A DNA stretch of 64,000 nucleotides, from NCBI RefSeq assembly GCF_023278045.1, contig NZ_CP056783.1:620001-684000 (forward strand), read 5' to 3'. Under the pieces are notes generated by a model. It ran no database searches. It saw only the letters and a program-made list of their open reading frames with translations, and was not told where the DNA came from. A program made the translations under genes and the position numbers. The first letter of the stretch is position 1; each line of letters starts with the position of its first letter. The DNA is from Flavobacterium sp. K5-23. Its GTDB lineage: Bacteria; Bacteroidota; Bacteroidia; Flavobacteriales; Flavobacteriaceae. Shown here piece after piece: positions 26,818 to 37,176 of the stretch.

Positions 26818-27955
26818 ATGGGAGCCGAAAAATTATGGTCGAAATTAAATTCTCAGGATTTTGTTGCTGGACTTGGAGCATTAACCGGAAATCAAGAGAT
26901 TCAAGAAGTTGAAACTGGACTTGAAGCCATTTATTTGAGCGGATGGCAAGTAGCCGCTGATGCAAATGTTGCTGGAGAAATGTATCCTGACCAATCATTA
27001 TACCCTGCTAATAGTGTTCCTTTAGTAGTAAAAAGAATCAACAACACATTATTGCGTGCAGACCAAATACAAGTTGTAAACGGGGAACAAAATAAAAAAG
27101 AATATTTAGTTCCAATCGTTGCTGATGCCGAAGCTGGTTTTGGTGGAAACCATAACGCTTTCGAACTAATGAAATCCATGATCGAATCTGGAGCAGCTGG
27201 AGTTCACTTTGAAGACCAACTGAGTTCTGCTAAAAAATGTGGGCACCTTGGAGGGAAAGTATTGGTACCAACACAAGAAGCAATTAACAAATTAGTTGCT
27301 GCACGTTTAGCAACTGATGTAATGGGAACACCTACATTAATTGTTGCTCGTACAGATGCTGATGCAGCAAATTTATTAACAAGTGATATCGACCCTAGAG
27401 ACGCTAAATTCATCACAGGTGAAAAAACATCCGAAGGATTCTTCCATGTAAATTGTGGAATCGAACAAGGAATTGACAGAGGATTGAGCTACGCGCCTTA
27501 TGCTGATTTAATTTGGATGGAAACGAGCAATCCTGATTTGGCTTTCGCCAAACAATTTGCTGATGCAATTCACAAAGTATTTCCAGGGTAAAATGTTAGC
27601 CTACAACTGTTCGCCTTCATTCAACTGGACTGCAAAATTATCGGTTGCTGAAATGGAAACTTTTAGAGAAGACCTAGCCGATATGGGATACAAATTCCAA
27701 TTCATCACTTTGGCAGGATTCCACGCATTAAACACGAGTATGTTTGAATTGTCAAAAGCCTATAAAGAAAGAGGAATGGCAGGATATTCAGAATTGCAAG
27801 AAAGAGAATTCGCTTTACAAAAACACGGATTTAAAGCCGTTAAGCATCAAGGATTTGTAGGGACAACCTATTTTGATGCCGTACAAAATACAGTTACGGC
27901 AGGAAAATCATCTACAACAGCGATGAAAGACTCTACTGAAACTGCACAGTTTTAA
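26818..27955 (+). pseudogene. aceA: Isocitrate lyase, truncated at the N-terminus and frameshifted
   Basis: The remains match isocitrate lyase along most of its length, including the catalytic KKCGHLGGK. Two lesions are visible. First, the frame reads FPG then stop at 27589-27591; removing one T at 27589 restores KMLAYNCSPSFNW and the rest of the enzyme to the end (EETAQF-like terminus). Second, the N-terminal ~45-50 residues containing the NPRW...YSAEDV region of the family are missing: only 58 bp separate it from aceB, and in-frame homology (KIENSIARM) runs just past the first ATG before ending without a start codon. As given, two fragments of 257 and about 120 residues would be made. One lesion alone might be a sequencing error; two argue for a real pseudogene. 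Confidence 0.85.
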
Positions 27956-27960
27956 GTGAA

Positions 27961-27993
27961 AAAAACCCGATTTCAATTGAAATCGGGTTTTAC
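27961..27993. terminator. Bidirectional terminator after aceA
   Basis: Stem AAACCCGATTTCA / TGAAATCGGGTTT with A and T runs, between convergent aceA and the VPS10 gene. Confidence 0.85.
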
Positions 27994-28002
27994 TATTTTA
28001 AA

Positions 28003-30663
28003 TTATTTCACAACTACCAAGTCCACCGTTATTTTTTCCTTGCCTTTCGACAAACCAACTTTATACTGACCAATAGGCAAATAATATTTATCGTTTTTGG
28101 CAGCTTTTAACTTCAGCTCTTTGTTTTTCGCAGCCCATTTCTCAGCAATAGCTTTATCAAGGGACAAATCGTATTTCACATTATTCAATCCTTTAATCGC
28201 TTCAACTGTTTTAGTATAAACAATTACTTTATCCTCATTTTCAACAGTAATTGTAACCACACCATTATCCGAAGCATAAAACCAAAAATCAGTTTCTGGC
28301 TCATAGGCTTTGTCCCATTTGCTCCAGCTTGCACCCCAGCGCTCTGATTTTTTAATTTTTTCAGTTTCAAATAAATGAAGGCTTTTATTTGTGATTTTAG
28401 CATCTAACTGCTGAACCTGAGCTATACTAGTTTTATACAAAGAACGTCCGTGAGTCCCTACAACTAGGTCTTTGGCTTTCTTCTGAATTACTAAATCATG
28501 CACCGCAACATTAGGAATTCCTGTAGAAAAATCTTGCCATGAAGCTCCTTTATCCATAGAAATATACAAGCCATTATCCGTTCCCACATACAATATTGAC
28601 TCATTTACATTGTCTTCAATTATTACGTTCACAGGACTTGATGGTAAATTACCTGAAATGTTTTTCCACGTGTTCCCGTAATCTTCTGAAACGAATACAT
28701 AAGGAGTAAAATCATCATTTCTATATCCATTCAAAGAAACATAAACTCTTTCTTTCTTATGTAACGAAGCCTTAACTCTTGAAACCCATAAATCTTTTGG
28801 TAAATCATCTGATATTTTCGACCAAGAAACCCCTCCGTCCTTAGAAACATTTACAAGTCCGTCATCACTACCGGTGTAAAGCAAACCAAATTGAAATTCA
28901 CTTTCGCTTATGGTTGTTAAAGTTCCAAAAGGAACATTTCCTTCTTTTTTTCCTTGAGTCAAATCAGCCGAAATAATTGTCCAATTATCCCCTTGATCCA
29001 TAGAACGGTGTAAAAAATTCGACCCAAAATACAATATATCTTGATTATGAGAAGACAACAAGACAGGAGTCTGCCAGTTAAATCTAAAAGGGTCTTCTCC
29101 TTTTTTACTCATAGGTGTAATTCGGGACACCTTGTTTTTAGACCTATCTAACCTAGAATAATTCCCGTGCTGAGATCCCGCTATCACTATATTGGAATTT
29201 CTATTGTCAATTTGAATTTGCATTCCGTCACCCCCAAGAATTCCCTTATAAGGATATTCTCCATTTGCTTGCCAAGATGTGCTTTCTTTAAAATCATTTG
29301 GACCTACCCAAACACCATTGTCTTGAAGTCCACCATAAATATTATAAGGCTCTTCATTATCGACATTAATGGCATAGAACTGCCCTACAGCATTACTGTT
29401 GCATTTTACCCAATGCTTCCCATTATCATAGGATATATTTACTCCTCCATCATTTCCATTAATGATATGATTGGAGTTTTTTGGATTTATCCAAACCACA
29501 TGATGGTCAGAGTGAACATTATCCCCGTCTATTGCTTCTATTGATTTACCACCGTCTTCAGAAAAAAGCAAAGGTACACCTGTTAAATAAATTCGGTTTT
29601 CATTTTTCATATCCACAGTGATATCCCCAAAATAATAACCATAACTATAATATAATCCGTCTATATAATCTGTATTGGTTTTATTCCATGAAGTCCCACC
29701 GTCTATTGACTTATAAACTTCGGCTCCTATCACTTCCGTTTCAAAAAGTGCCGCATTAGCATCTTTTGGCTTTTCCCCTTTAGCAGATGGTTTTTTATTT
29801 TGATTGTCTAAAATCGCATAAATTATCGAAGAGTTATATATCGCAATCCCTATTCTACCTACATTGTCATTATTAGGAAAACCACTTCCTGAAGTAGAAA
29901 TCAATTGCCAGTTCTCCCCTGCGTCACTACTTTTATAGATACCTGAATTTTTTCCATTACCCGTAAAATGATGTGCTTTCCTCCCTTTTTGCCATGCCGT
30001 TGCATACATTATTTTAGGGTTATCGGTTGCGACATCCAAGTCAATCATTCCTGTTTCTTCATCAACAAACAACTTTTGATTCCAGGTTTTCCCGCCATCA
30101 ATCGTTTTATAAATCCCTCTTTCTTTGTTTTTAGAATACAAATGTCCAGTAACTCCTACTGTTACTTCATTTGGGTTATTAGAACTAATTATTATTTTAC
30201 TAATATGATGACTTTCTGGCAATCCCATATTTTCCCATGACTTCCCTTTATCAGTGGATTTTAAAATTCCAATTCCAGCATAGGAAGATCGAGAAGCATT
30301 TACTTCTCCGGTTCCAACCCATATCGTTCCCGTTTTCCAATCTACTGCAACTGAACCGCAATTTAGAGTTGGTGCCGTATCCATAACGGGCTCAAAACTG
30401 GTTCCGTTATTGTTCGTGTACCACAATCCCCCAGATGCATAAGCGACATAAAATTCAATAGGATTATCCGGATTTACAGCTAAGTCAACCACCCTTCCAC
30501 TCATGATCGACGGCCCTACATTTTTAAAAGCAACATTCTGAAATAAGGATTGTTTCTGTATCTCATTTTGATTTAAATTCGTTTTGGACTCAGTATGAGC
30601 TTGGGATTGTGCCCATGCCCAACTCTGTGACATAGCAACCAATAGCAGAAGCGATTTTTTCAT
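28003..30663 (-). CDS. Secreted VPS10/sortilin-like BNR-repeat protein
   Basis: The 886 residues have a signal peptide (MKKSLLLLVAMSQSWAWAQ) and many Asp-box/BNR repeats of the form S.DGG.SW (GIYKTIDGGKTWNQK, KSSDAGENWQ, KSIDGGTSWNK, VSKDGGVSWSK, VSEDYGNTWK, ISMDKGASWQ). These build a beta-propeller as in sialidases and sortilins. Residues from about 740 onward form a separate beta-rich C-terminal region. No catalytic residues for a sialidase are evident, so a binding or unknown hydrolase role is possible. Confidence 0.85.
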   Translation of the reverse strand: MKKSLLLLVAMSQSWAWAQSQAHTESKTNLNQNEIQKQSLFQNVAFKNVGPSIMSGRVVDLAVNPDNPIEFYVAYASGGLWYTNNNGTSFEPVMDTAPTLNCGSVAVDWKTGTIWVGTGEVNASRSSYAGIGILKSTDKGKSWENMGLPESHHISKIIISSNNPNEVTVGVTGHLYSKNKERGIYKTIDGGKTWNQKLFVDEETGMIDLDVATDNPKIMYATAWQKGRKAHHFTGNGKNSGIYKSSDAGENWQLISTSGSGFPNNDNVGRIGIAIYNSSIIYAILDNQNKKPSAKGEKPKDANAALFETEVIGAEVYKSIDGGTSWNKTNTDYIDGLYYSYGYYFGDITVDMKNENRIYLTGVPLLFSEDGGKSIEAIDGDNVHSDHHVVWINPKNSNHIINGNDGGVNISYDNGKHWVKCNSNAVGQFYAINVDNEEPYNIYGGLQDNGVWVGPNDFKESTSWQANGEYPYKGILGGDGMQIQIDNRNSNIVIAGSQHGNYSRLDRSKNKVSRITPMSKKGEDPFRFNWQTPVLLSSHNQDILYFGSNFLHRSMDQGDNWTIISADLTQGKKEGNVPFGTLTTISESEFQFGLLYTGSDDGLVNVSKDGGVSWSKISDDLPKDLWVSRVKASLHKKERVYVSLNGYRNDDFTPYVFVSEDYGNTWKNISGNLPSSPVNVIIEDNVNESILYVGTDNGLYISMDKGASWQDFSTGIPNVAVHDLVIQKKAKDLVVGTHGRSLYKTSIAQVQQLDAKITNKSLHLFETEKIKKSERWGASWSKWDKAYEPETDFWFYASDNGVVTITVENEDKVIVYTKTVEAIKGLNNVKYDLSLDKAIAEKWAAKNKELKLKAAKNDKYYLPIGQYKVGLSKGKEKITVDLVVVK

Positions 30664-30869
30664 TTAATTCAATATTTTGGATGAAATTAATTATAAATTT
30701 AATAATTCGAAAACTTTATAGGGTAATTAACAACTATTCTTCTCAAAGTTATTATTTTTGAGTCATTAAAAGTAAAATCAAAAACGTTTTGAAACAGTCT
30801 TGATTCCAGAATAAATGAATAATTCAGAATCCACTCATCTTGTTTCATTTAACTAAAAAATATCTAAAT

Positions 30870-32162
30870 ATGAAATACCATCAAATTGACCGTGACTTAT
30901 TTATAAAAAATCGCGCCAAATTCATGGCTCAAATGAAGCCTAAAAGTGTTGCCGTTTTCAACTCTAATGATATTTACCCAGTAAGTGCTGATAGCACCTT
31001 GCCTTTTGCACAACACCGTGATATTTTTTATCTGTCTGGCGTTGATCAGGAAGAAAGCATCTTATTGCTTTTTCCTGATGCTCCTTACGAACACCAAAGA
31101 GAAATTCTTTTCCTAAAAGAAACAAACGACCATATTGCTGTTTGGGAAGGTGAAAAACTGACTAAAGAGCGTGCCTTGGCAGTTACTGGAATCAAAAACG
31201 TAATTTGGTTACAGGATTTTGAGAAAACATTATTCGAATTAATGACACATTCGGATACGCTTTATATAAATACAAACGAGCATTATCGTGCCACTGTGGA
31301 AACAGAAACTCGCGAAGCCCGTTTTGTAAAATGGTGGAAAGAGAAATATCCAGCTCACGCAGTTGCCAAAAGTAATCCAATTTTACAACGCATTCGTTCC
31401 GTAAAAGAAAGTGAAGAAATCGATTTGATTCAGGAAGCCTGTAACATTACCGAAAAAGGGTTCAGAAGATTATTGTCTTTTGTGAAACCAAACGTAATGG
31501 AATATGAAATTGAAGCCGAATTAATCCACGAATTTGTCCGCAATCGTTCCAAAGGTTTTGCTTACACGCCCATCATTGCATCGGGTAACAATGCTAATGT
31601 GTTGCACTACATAGAAAACAACCAACAATGCAACCCAGGCGATTTGATTTTACTGGATGTAGGGGCTGAATACGCTAATTATTCTAGTGATATGACCCGT
31701 ACGATTCCCGTTTCAGGAAAATTCTCCGACAGACAAAAGGCGGTTTACAATGCCGTTTTGAATGTTAAAAAAGAAGCTACTAAAATGCTTGTTCCGGGGA
31801 CACTTTGGAAACAATACCATATCGAAGTTGGGAAATTAATGACTTCAGAATTACTGGGTCTTGGATTAATCGACAAAGCCGATGTGCAAAACGAAAACCC
31901 GGAATGGCCAGCTTATAAAAAATATTTTATGCATGGAACTTCCCACCATATGGGTCTAGACACCCATGATTACGGAATCTTAACGGAGCCTATGCAAGCC
32001 AATATGGTTTTCACCGTAGAGCCAGGAATTTACATTCCAGCCGAAGGTTTCGGAATCCGTCTTGAAGACGATGTCGTGATTCAAGAAACGGGTGAACCGT
32101 TCAACTTGATGCGCAACATCCCTATCGAAGTGGATGAAATAGAAAGCTTGATGCACACTTAA
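30870..32162 (+). CDS. pepP: Xaa-Pro aminopeptidase
   Basis: This M24-family enzyme removes N-terminal residues preceding proline using two metal ions. The start is the ATG giving MKYHQIDRDLF (430 residues); a TTG 30 bases earlier is less likely. The metal ligands are visible: Asp in LLDVGAEY, Asp in SSDMTRTIP, His in MHGTSHHMGLDTHDYG, Glu in FTVEPGIY and Glu in RLEDDVVI. It is cytosolic. Confidence 0.95.
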   Translation: MKYHQIDRDLFIKNRAKFMAQMKPKSVAVFNSNDIYPVSADSTLPFAQHRDIFYLSGVDQEESILLLFPDAPYEHQREILFLKETNDHIAVWEGEKLTKERALAVTGIKNVIWLQDFEKTLFELMTHSDTLYINTNEHYRATVETETREARFVKWWKEKYPAHAVAKSNPILQRIRSVKESEEIDLIQEACNITEKGFRRLLSFVKPNVMEYEIEAELIHEFVRNRSKGFAYTPIIASGNNANVLHYIENNQQCNPGDLILLDVGAEYANYSSDMTRTIPVSGKFSDRQKAVYNAVLNVKKEATKMLVPGTLWKQYHIEVGKLMTSELLGLGLIDKADVQNENPEWPAYKKYFMHGTSHHMGLDTHDYGILTEPMQANMVFTVEPGIYIPAEGFGIRLEDDVVIQETGEPFNLMRNIPIEVDEIESLMHT

Positions 32163-32191
32163 GAAAATAGAATAAAGAGAAAAGAATAAAG

Positions 32192-32221
32192 ACGGTTCGC
32201 AGTAATGTGAGCCGTTTTTTT
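32192..32221 (+). terminator. Terminator after pepP
   Basis: Stem ACGGTTCGCA / TGTGAGCCGT (with G-T pairs) followed by a T run. Confidence 0.6.
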
Positions 32222-32237
32222 ATGCACTGCCTTTTTT

Positions 32238-32345
32238 GGGCACATCCCGCCTCCGTAAACTCCGGCTGGGTCGGGCTGTTCGCTAGTAGTCCTCGTCCCT
32301 GAAAAACGGGACTGTGGGCTAGCCGCTGCCATCCCTTGCGCGCGC
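32238..32345 (-). repeat. Dispersed flavobacterial repeat, copy 2 (divergent, minus orientation)
   Basis: A GC-rich block contrasts with its AT-rich surroundings. Read on the plus strand it holds GGGTCGGGCTGTTCGCT and GCTGCCATCCCTTGCGCGC, the inverted counterparts of the ends of the copies at 18981 and 46782. No gene is seen in 32163-32500. Confidence 0.6.
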
Positions 32346-32500
32346 AAAACAGCGTTAATTATTCCAAAACCACAATTTCAAAAACAATCTAAAACTGTAA
32401 CTTTATCGTAGCATTTACGTCTTATAGTAGATCAAAACCTTAAAGAGCCTTAAATTCTTAATGGTTCAAAAAAACAAATCATCTTTTAAAAATCAACATT

Positions 32501-33301
32501 ATGAGAGCACACGAAATAGATTACGCCATTTTTGGCGAAGAAATGCAATACGTGGAAATAGAACTGGATCCTCAAGAAATCGTCATTGCCGAGGCAGGCA
32601 GTTTTATGATGATGGACAATCATATCCAGATGGAAACCATTTTCGGAGACGGGTCAGAGCAGCAATCTGGATTGTTTGGTAAACTTTTAAACGCGGGAAA
32701 AAGAGTTCTAACAGGGGAAAGTTTATTTATGACTGCTTTTATCAATCAAAACAATACCAAAGGGAAAGTGTCTTTTGCCTCACCCTATCCAGGTAAAATT
32801 CTGCCTATCGATTTAACCGAATTTCAAGGAAAATTCATCTGCCAGAAAAGCTCTTTCTTATGCGCTGCCAAAGGTGTTTCCGTTGGAATAGAATTCTCTA
32901 AAAAAATAGGTCGCGGTCTTTTTGGTGGTGAAGGTTTCATCATGCAAAAGATTGAAGGGGACGGAATGGCATTTGTACATTCAGGTGGAACATTAGCCAA
33001 ACGAGAATTAAGAGCAGGCGAAGTGTTGAAAGTAGACACCGGTTGTATTGTAGGATTCACCAAAGATGTAGATTATGACATCGAGTTCATTGGCGGAATC
33101 AAGAATTCCGTTTTTGGAGGAGAAGGTTTGTTTTACGCCACACTTCGTGGACCTGGAACTGTTTATATACAATCATTACCATTCAGCCGTTTAGCCGACA
33201 GAATCATTGCTTCAGCACCAAAATCCGGTGGAAACAGCCGTGAAGAAGGTAGTTTACTAGGCGGATTAGGGAATTTATTGGATGGTGATAATCGTTTTTA
33301 A
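32501..33301 (+). CDS. AIM24 / TIGR00266 family protein
   Basis: The 266-residue beta-rich protein has the family layout: EMQYVEIELDPQEIVIAEAGSFMMMD near the start, glycine-rich turns (GRGLFGGEGFIMQKIEGDG, FGGEGLFYATLRGPG) and the end SLPFSRLADRI. The family is widespread, related to mitochondrial AIM24, and has no defined biochemical role. No signal peptide is present. Confidence 0.9.
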   Translation: MRAHEIDYAIFGEEMQYVEIELDPQEIVIAEAGSFMMMDNHIQMETIFGDGSEQQSGLFGKLLNAGKRVLTGESLFMTAFINQNNTKGKVSFASPYPGKILPIDLTEFQGKFICQKSSFLCAAKGVSVGIEFSKKIGRGLFGGEGFIMQKIEGDGMAFVHSGGTLAKRELRAGEVLKVDTGCIVGFTKDVDYDIEFIGGIKNSVFGGEGLFYATLRGPGTVYIQSLPFSRLADRIIASAPKSGGNSREEGSLLGGLGNLLDGDNRF

Positions 33302-33320
33302 AATATAACAATTAATATAG

Positions 33321-33353
33321 AAACGGCTTTCAGAGATGGAAGCCTTTTTTTTG
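33321..33353 (+). terminator. Terminator after the AIM24-family gene
   Basis: Stem GGCTT(TC) / (GG)AAGCC with a run of eight T. Downstream (about 33362-33468) are degenerate direct repeats of ACTTATATG..TTATATGGTTT. Confidence 0.6.
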
Positions 33354-33507
33354 AAAACTAAAAACTTAAATGAACTTCTATGCCTTATATGGTTTGAAAT
33401 TTATTCACCACTACTACCTAAAAAACTTATATCAACTTATATGACTTATATGGTTTAAAAAAAATTAAAACCCTAGTTTTGCAATCGCTCAAAAACGAAA
33501 CAAAAAA

Positions 33508-34290
33508 GTGAATCAGATACAATTTAAAAACACAAGCATATCCTACTCGGATACTGGAAAAGGCACCGCAATAGTTTTACTTCACGGTTTTCTGGAAACC
33601 CAGAAAATGTGGGACAACTACATTGCGCCATTTGCCAATAAAAACCGAGTAATAACCGTTGACTTACTAGGCCATGGCAAAACAGAATGTTTGGGTTATG
33701 TACACAGTATGGAAGATAACGCCGATGCTGTTCATGCCGTCTTGGCTGAATTGCGCATCCGAAAAGCTATTTTCGTAGGGCATTCCATGGGCGGTTATGT
33801 GGCTTTGGCTTTCGCCGAATTGTATCCTGATACTGTAAAAGGAATGGTTTTATTGAATTCAACCGCAAAAGCGGATAGTGACGAACGAAAATTAAACCGA
33901 GATCGCGCCATCAAAGCCGTAAAACAAAGTTATAAGGGTTTTGTTAGTTTGGCTATAGCCAATTTATTCAGTGAAAAAAATCGTGAAAAATTGGTTGAAG
34001 AAATTGAAAACACAAAAAAAGAAGCCTTAAAAACTCCGCTTCAAGCCATTGTTGCCTCTTTAGAAGGAATGAAAACACGAGCTGACCGCGAAGCTTTATT
34101 ACATCTTACTCCGTATCCAAAAATGTTGATTCTAGGCGAAAAAGACTCCGTTTTAGGCTATAAAGAAACCAAGGAACAAATAGAAAATACAGATGTAAAA
34201 CTGGTCACTTTCCCTGACGGACACATGTCACATATTGAAAACCAAGAAGAACTGACTAAGGTATTATTGCAATTTTTCAAAAAAATATAA
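33508..34290 (+). CDS. Alpha/beta-fold hydrolase
   Basis: The 260 residues begin with a GTG codon (VNQIQFKNTSISYSDTG). The fold is shown by the oxyanion segment LLHGFLETQKMWD, the nucleophile elbow GHSMGGY, an acid in LGEKDSVLGY and the catalytic His in FPDGHMSHIE. It resembles MenH- or BioH-like esterases, but the substrate cannot be set from sequence. It converges on the AddB-like gene. Confidence 0.88.
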   Translation: MNQIQFKNTSISYSDTGKGTAIVLLHGFLETQKMWDNYIAPFANKNRVITVDLLGHGKTECLGYVHSMEDNADAVHAVLAELRIRKAIFVGHSMGGYVALAFAELYPDTVKGMVLLNSTAKADSDERKLNRDRAIKAVKQSYKGFVSLAIANLFSEKNREKLVEEIENTKKEALKTPLQAIVASLEGMKTRADREALLHLTPYPKMLILGEKDSVLGYKETKEQIENTDVKLVTFPDGHMSHIENQEELTKVLLQFFKKI

Positions 34291-34349
34291 TCCAATAACT
34301 TTGTATGCTATTGGCGAAACTCCCTTTACGAACTTTCCAGTTAAAAAAC

Positions 34350-37112
34350 TTAAACTTTCTCTTCAAACGGAATCGTTTCGTCCAATATTTCTTTTAAAAG
34401 CAAAACAATTTGTTCTAGATAATTTGCCATTACAACATTATTAATAACAAATTCACTGTCTTTTTCTTCTTTAAAATTAAAAGGCAAAAATCCTGATTTT
34501 AAATTTTTGAAAGAAATAATTCCAGCTTCAATTGGTTTGCCGTTTGCTTTTTCTTCATACATAAACGCGTATGCAAGAACCTGAATTATTTTATCGTTTT
34601 TAATTTCTTCCGTTAATCCTTTCCACGTTTTCAAAGTCACACTGGACTTCTCTACTTTACCCGTTTTATAATCGATAATTCGGATAGTTCCGTTACGTTC
34701 TTCTATTCGATCCACATTCCCTTTTATCAATACAGGAAATGGCAAACTTGGGTGCGTTAAAGTCCTTTCAAAGGTTTCTTCCAAAGCAAGTATCTTAATG
34801 GCATCCCCAGATTTAATACTTTCTAATTCTACTTTCAAGAAATTAGAAACATTGCGTTTAGCCACTTCAAAAGCGAGTAAATTTCGACCTTTCTTAATCT
34901 CTCCTTCTTTGTAAACTTCCTTGAATTGTTTAAGAACCTCATCGTCTATTTGCTTAAAACAATTTTGAATATCGCTTTCTGAAATAAACTTTCCAATAAA
35001 AGGTTCATACAACACTTTTAAAGTTTCGTGAATGATGGTTCCAAGAGTATTTAAGGCGATATTTTCTTCCACTTCTTCAACTTCACTAATGCGTAAAATC
35101 TTTTGGAAATAAAACTGAATCGGATTCCTAATATAACTCGTCAATGCTGAAGGGGAAAAACCTTTTTCTGCAATTTCTTTCAATCGAGACATCACTGCCT
35201 CCGACTTTTCAATCACCATAGGCGTATAAGCCGTTTCTGGAAGAACCGCGTTATAAATCTCGTGCGTTAGGTTATGATTGTGTTGTTTTTCCACTTCTAA
35301 CTGAGTGATAAACCTGCTTTTTTCCCCTGCATCCAGTCCTTCGCTTTCGGTGTTATACAGTAAATAAATGTTCTTGGCACGTTGTAACAAGTGGTAGAAA
35401 TGATATGTATAAATAGCATCTTTTTCTTTGAAAGTAGGCAATCCTAATTCACGTTTAACATCATAGGGAATAAAAGAATTTTGTGATTTACCCGCCGGGA
35501 ATTTCCCTTCATTCATAGAAGTGACAATAACAGTATCAAAATCTAGCACCCTGCTTTCTAACACTCCCATAATTTGTAAACCATTGAGCGGTTCTCCTTC
35601 AAAAGAGACCTCTGCCAAATCAATTACTTGTTTATAAATAGCATACAAAGTGTCAATCTTGTCAATATGATCGTGTATTGAGTAATAATTTATAAGCTTA
35701 TTGATGACTTTAAAAATAGCAAATACAAAGGCTTTTGTAATTTTTTCTTCTTCATTATCATTACTCAAATTATTCTTTATAGTCAACAATAAAGTTGAAA
35801 TGGTTTCTAAAACAGCTATCGATCCACTATCCCATTTTTTGAATAACAAAAGAAATAAATCCGTAGGTTCAGGATTCAATTCCATTACCTTTTGATGCGT
35901 AATAAACGTATAATTATTTTTATTTATAATATTGACTAGGCCTGAAGTATTGGCATATGGTTCCACTAATGGATGCGTTAAGATATCCAACACATCTTTG
36001 TAATACAACACATAACTTTTTGCGTTTCGAGACAAGGCATTGGTATGCATCTTGAATAATTTAGCAATCAGGATTTGAGCCGGATTATTTTTACTGGAAT
36101 ATCCCATAGTTATATTCAAAGCGCCAACGGTAGAAGGAAGTGAATATAAAAGAGGTACCAATACATTTTCTTCTCCAAGAACAACAGCCACTTTATCAAG
36201 TGAGGCCGTTGGATTCTCATTGATAATGTTTTCAATTATACTTCCTGCGATTTTAGCTTGACCAATAGTTTTAGGGGTTCCAATGACTTGGATGTTTTTT
36301 GATTGTGAAAAATCATCTACAATCCATTCAAAAGGATTGGACTTATAGTACTTCCAGTTGGCTTTAAATCGTCTTAAAAAAAGTCCCGCATCGTGATAAG
36401 GATCATTTAAAAAGGTTTGATCTGCATCCCAATATATTTTAGCTTGATCAGAAGCGATAAGGTGTTGTATAATTTTTTCTTCGGAAGCGTTTAAGGCATT
36501 GAATCCTGCAAAAACATATTGCTTATCAGCAACAGAATTAGAAAATGGAATTAAGTTCTCAACTGCTTGACGGTAAATTAATCCTTGATATCCGATTCCT
36601 TTTTTTAGTAAATGCGTGTATAACGATTGATAGTAATTAGGAAGTAATTTCCAAAAATCGATATAATTTTCGAGTAATTGGGTTTTATTCTCTACTTCAA
36701 TTCCCCATTTTTTTATGTCCTCAATGTCTTTTAAGTAAGACAAAACATAAGTAGGGTCTAATAAGTAGCGGTCAATTTCATTAAAATCTTGTAAAAGCAT
36801 TTTTGCCCAATTGGCAAATAACTCAAAAGATTGCTGGTTTGATTTCTCGGTAACGGATAAATAAACTTCATAGAATTCAAACAATAATTCTATAGGATCA
36901 ACTGTACGAATAGCGGCAATATCTTGAATAAAATCCTCAATACTAATAATCTCTGGAGAAAGTATATTTGAACTTACTTGTTTTTTCAATGCTTCGATTA
37001 GGAAAATCTTAGCTCGTTTATTCGGTAATACTACAATTGTATTTGAAAGTTTATCCGAATAATTTTCGATTATAACTTGTGCGATTTTATCTAAAAAAGA
37101 AGTATTTATCAT
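34350..37112 (-). CDS. AddB-like PD-(D/E)XK nuclease / inactivated helicase
   Basis: The 920-residue protein has an N-terminal region like an inactive UvrD-type helicase (TIVVLPNKRAKIFLIEAL in place of a P-loop, and VTSMNEGKFPAG, characteristic of AddB/RexB). The C-terminal nuclease domain opens FSPSALTSYIRNPIQFYFQKIL and contains the active-site IRIIDYKTGKVE. It probably pairs with the AddA-like helicase encoded at 39967-43710 to process double-strand breaks for recombination, in the AddAB manner. Confidence 0.88.
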   Translation of the reverse strand: MINTSFLDKIAQVIIENYSDKLSNTIVVLPNKRAKIFLIEALKKQVSSNILSPEIISIEDFIQDIAAIRTVDPIELLFEFYEVYLSVTEKSNQQSFELFANWAKMLLQDFNEIDRYLLDPTYVLSYLKDIEDIKKWGIEVENKTQLLENYIDFWKLLPNYYQSLYTHLLKKGIGYQGLIYRQAVENLIPFSNSVADKQYVFAGFNALNASEEKIIQHLIASDQAKIYWDADQTFLNDPYHDAGLFLRRFKANWKYYKSNPFEWIVDDFSQSKNIQVIGTPKTIGQAKIAGSIIENIINENPTASLDKVAVVLGEENVLVPLLYSLPSTVGALNITMGYSSKNNPAQILIAKLFKMHTNALSRNAKSYVLYYKDVLDILTHPLVEPYANTSGLVNIINKNNYTFITHQKVMELNPEPTDLFLLLFKKWDSGSIAVLETISTLLLTIKNNLSNDNEEEKITKAFVFAIFKVINKLINYYSIHDHIDKIDTLYAIYKQVIDLAEVSFEGEPLNGLQIMGVLESRVLDFDTVIVTSMNEGKFPAGKSQNSFIPYDVKRELGLPTFKEKDAIYTYHFYHLLQRAKNIYLLYNTESEGLDAGEKSRFITQLEVEKQHNHNLTHEIYNAVLPETAYTPMVIEKSEAVMSRLKEIAEKGFSPSALTSYIRNPIQFYFQKILRISEVEEVEENIALNTLGTIIHETLKVLYEPFIGKFISESDIQNCFKQIDDEVLKQFKEVYKEGEIKKGRNLLAFEVAKRNVSNFLKVELESIKSGDAIKILALEETFERTLTHPSLPFPVLIKGNVDRIEERNGTIRIIDYKTGKVEKSSVTLKTWKGLTEEIKNDKIIQVLAYAFMYEEKANGKPIEAGIISFKNLKSGFLPFNFKEEKDSEFVINNVVMANYLEQIVLLLKEILDETIPFEEKV

Positions 37113-37124
37113 TTCATAAAAATA

Positions 37125-37157
37125 AAAAAAACGCCTCGATAAATCGAGGCGTTTTCC
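37125..37157. terminator. Terminator downstream of the OmpA-family gene
   Basis: Perfect stem AACGCCTCGAT / ATCGAGGCGTT between A and T runs. Confidence 0.85.
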
Positions 37158-37176
37158 ATAAATATTTTAGAAAAAA

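Noticed and set aside
27557..27955. Independent 132-residue gene after aceA
   Set aside because: Its sequence is the direct continuation of isocitrate lyase (LAYNCSPSFNW onward); it is the second half of a frameshifted gene.
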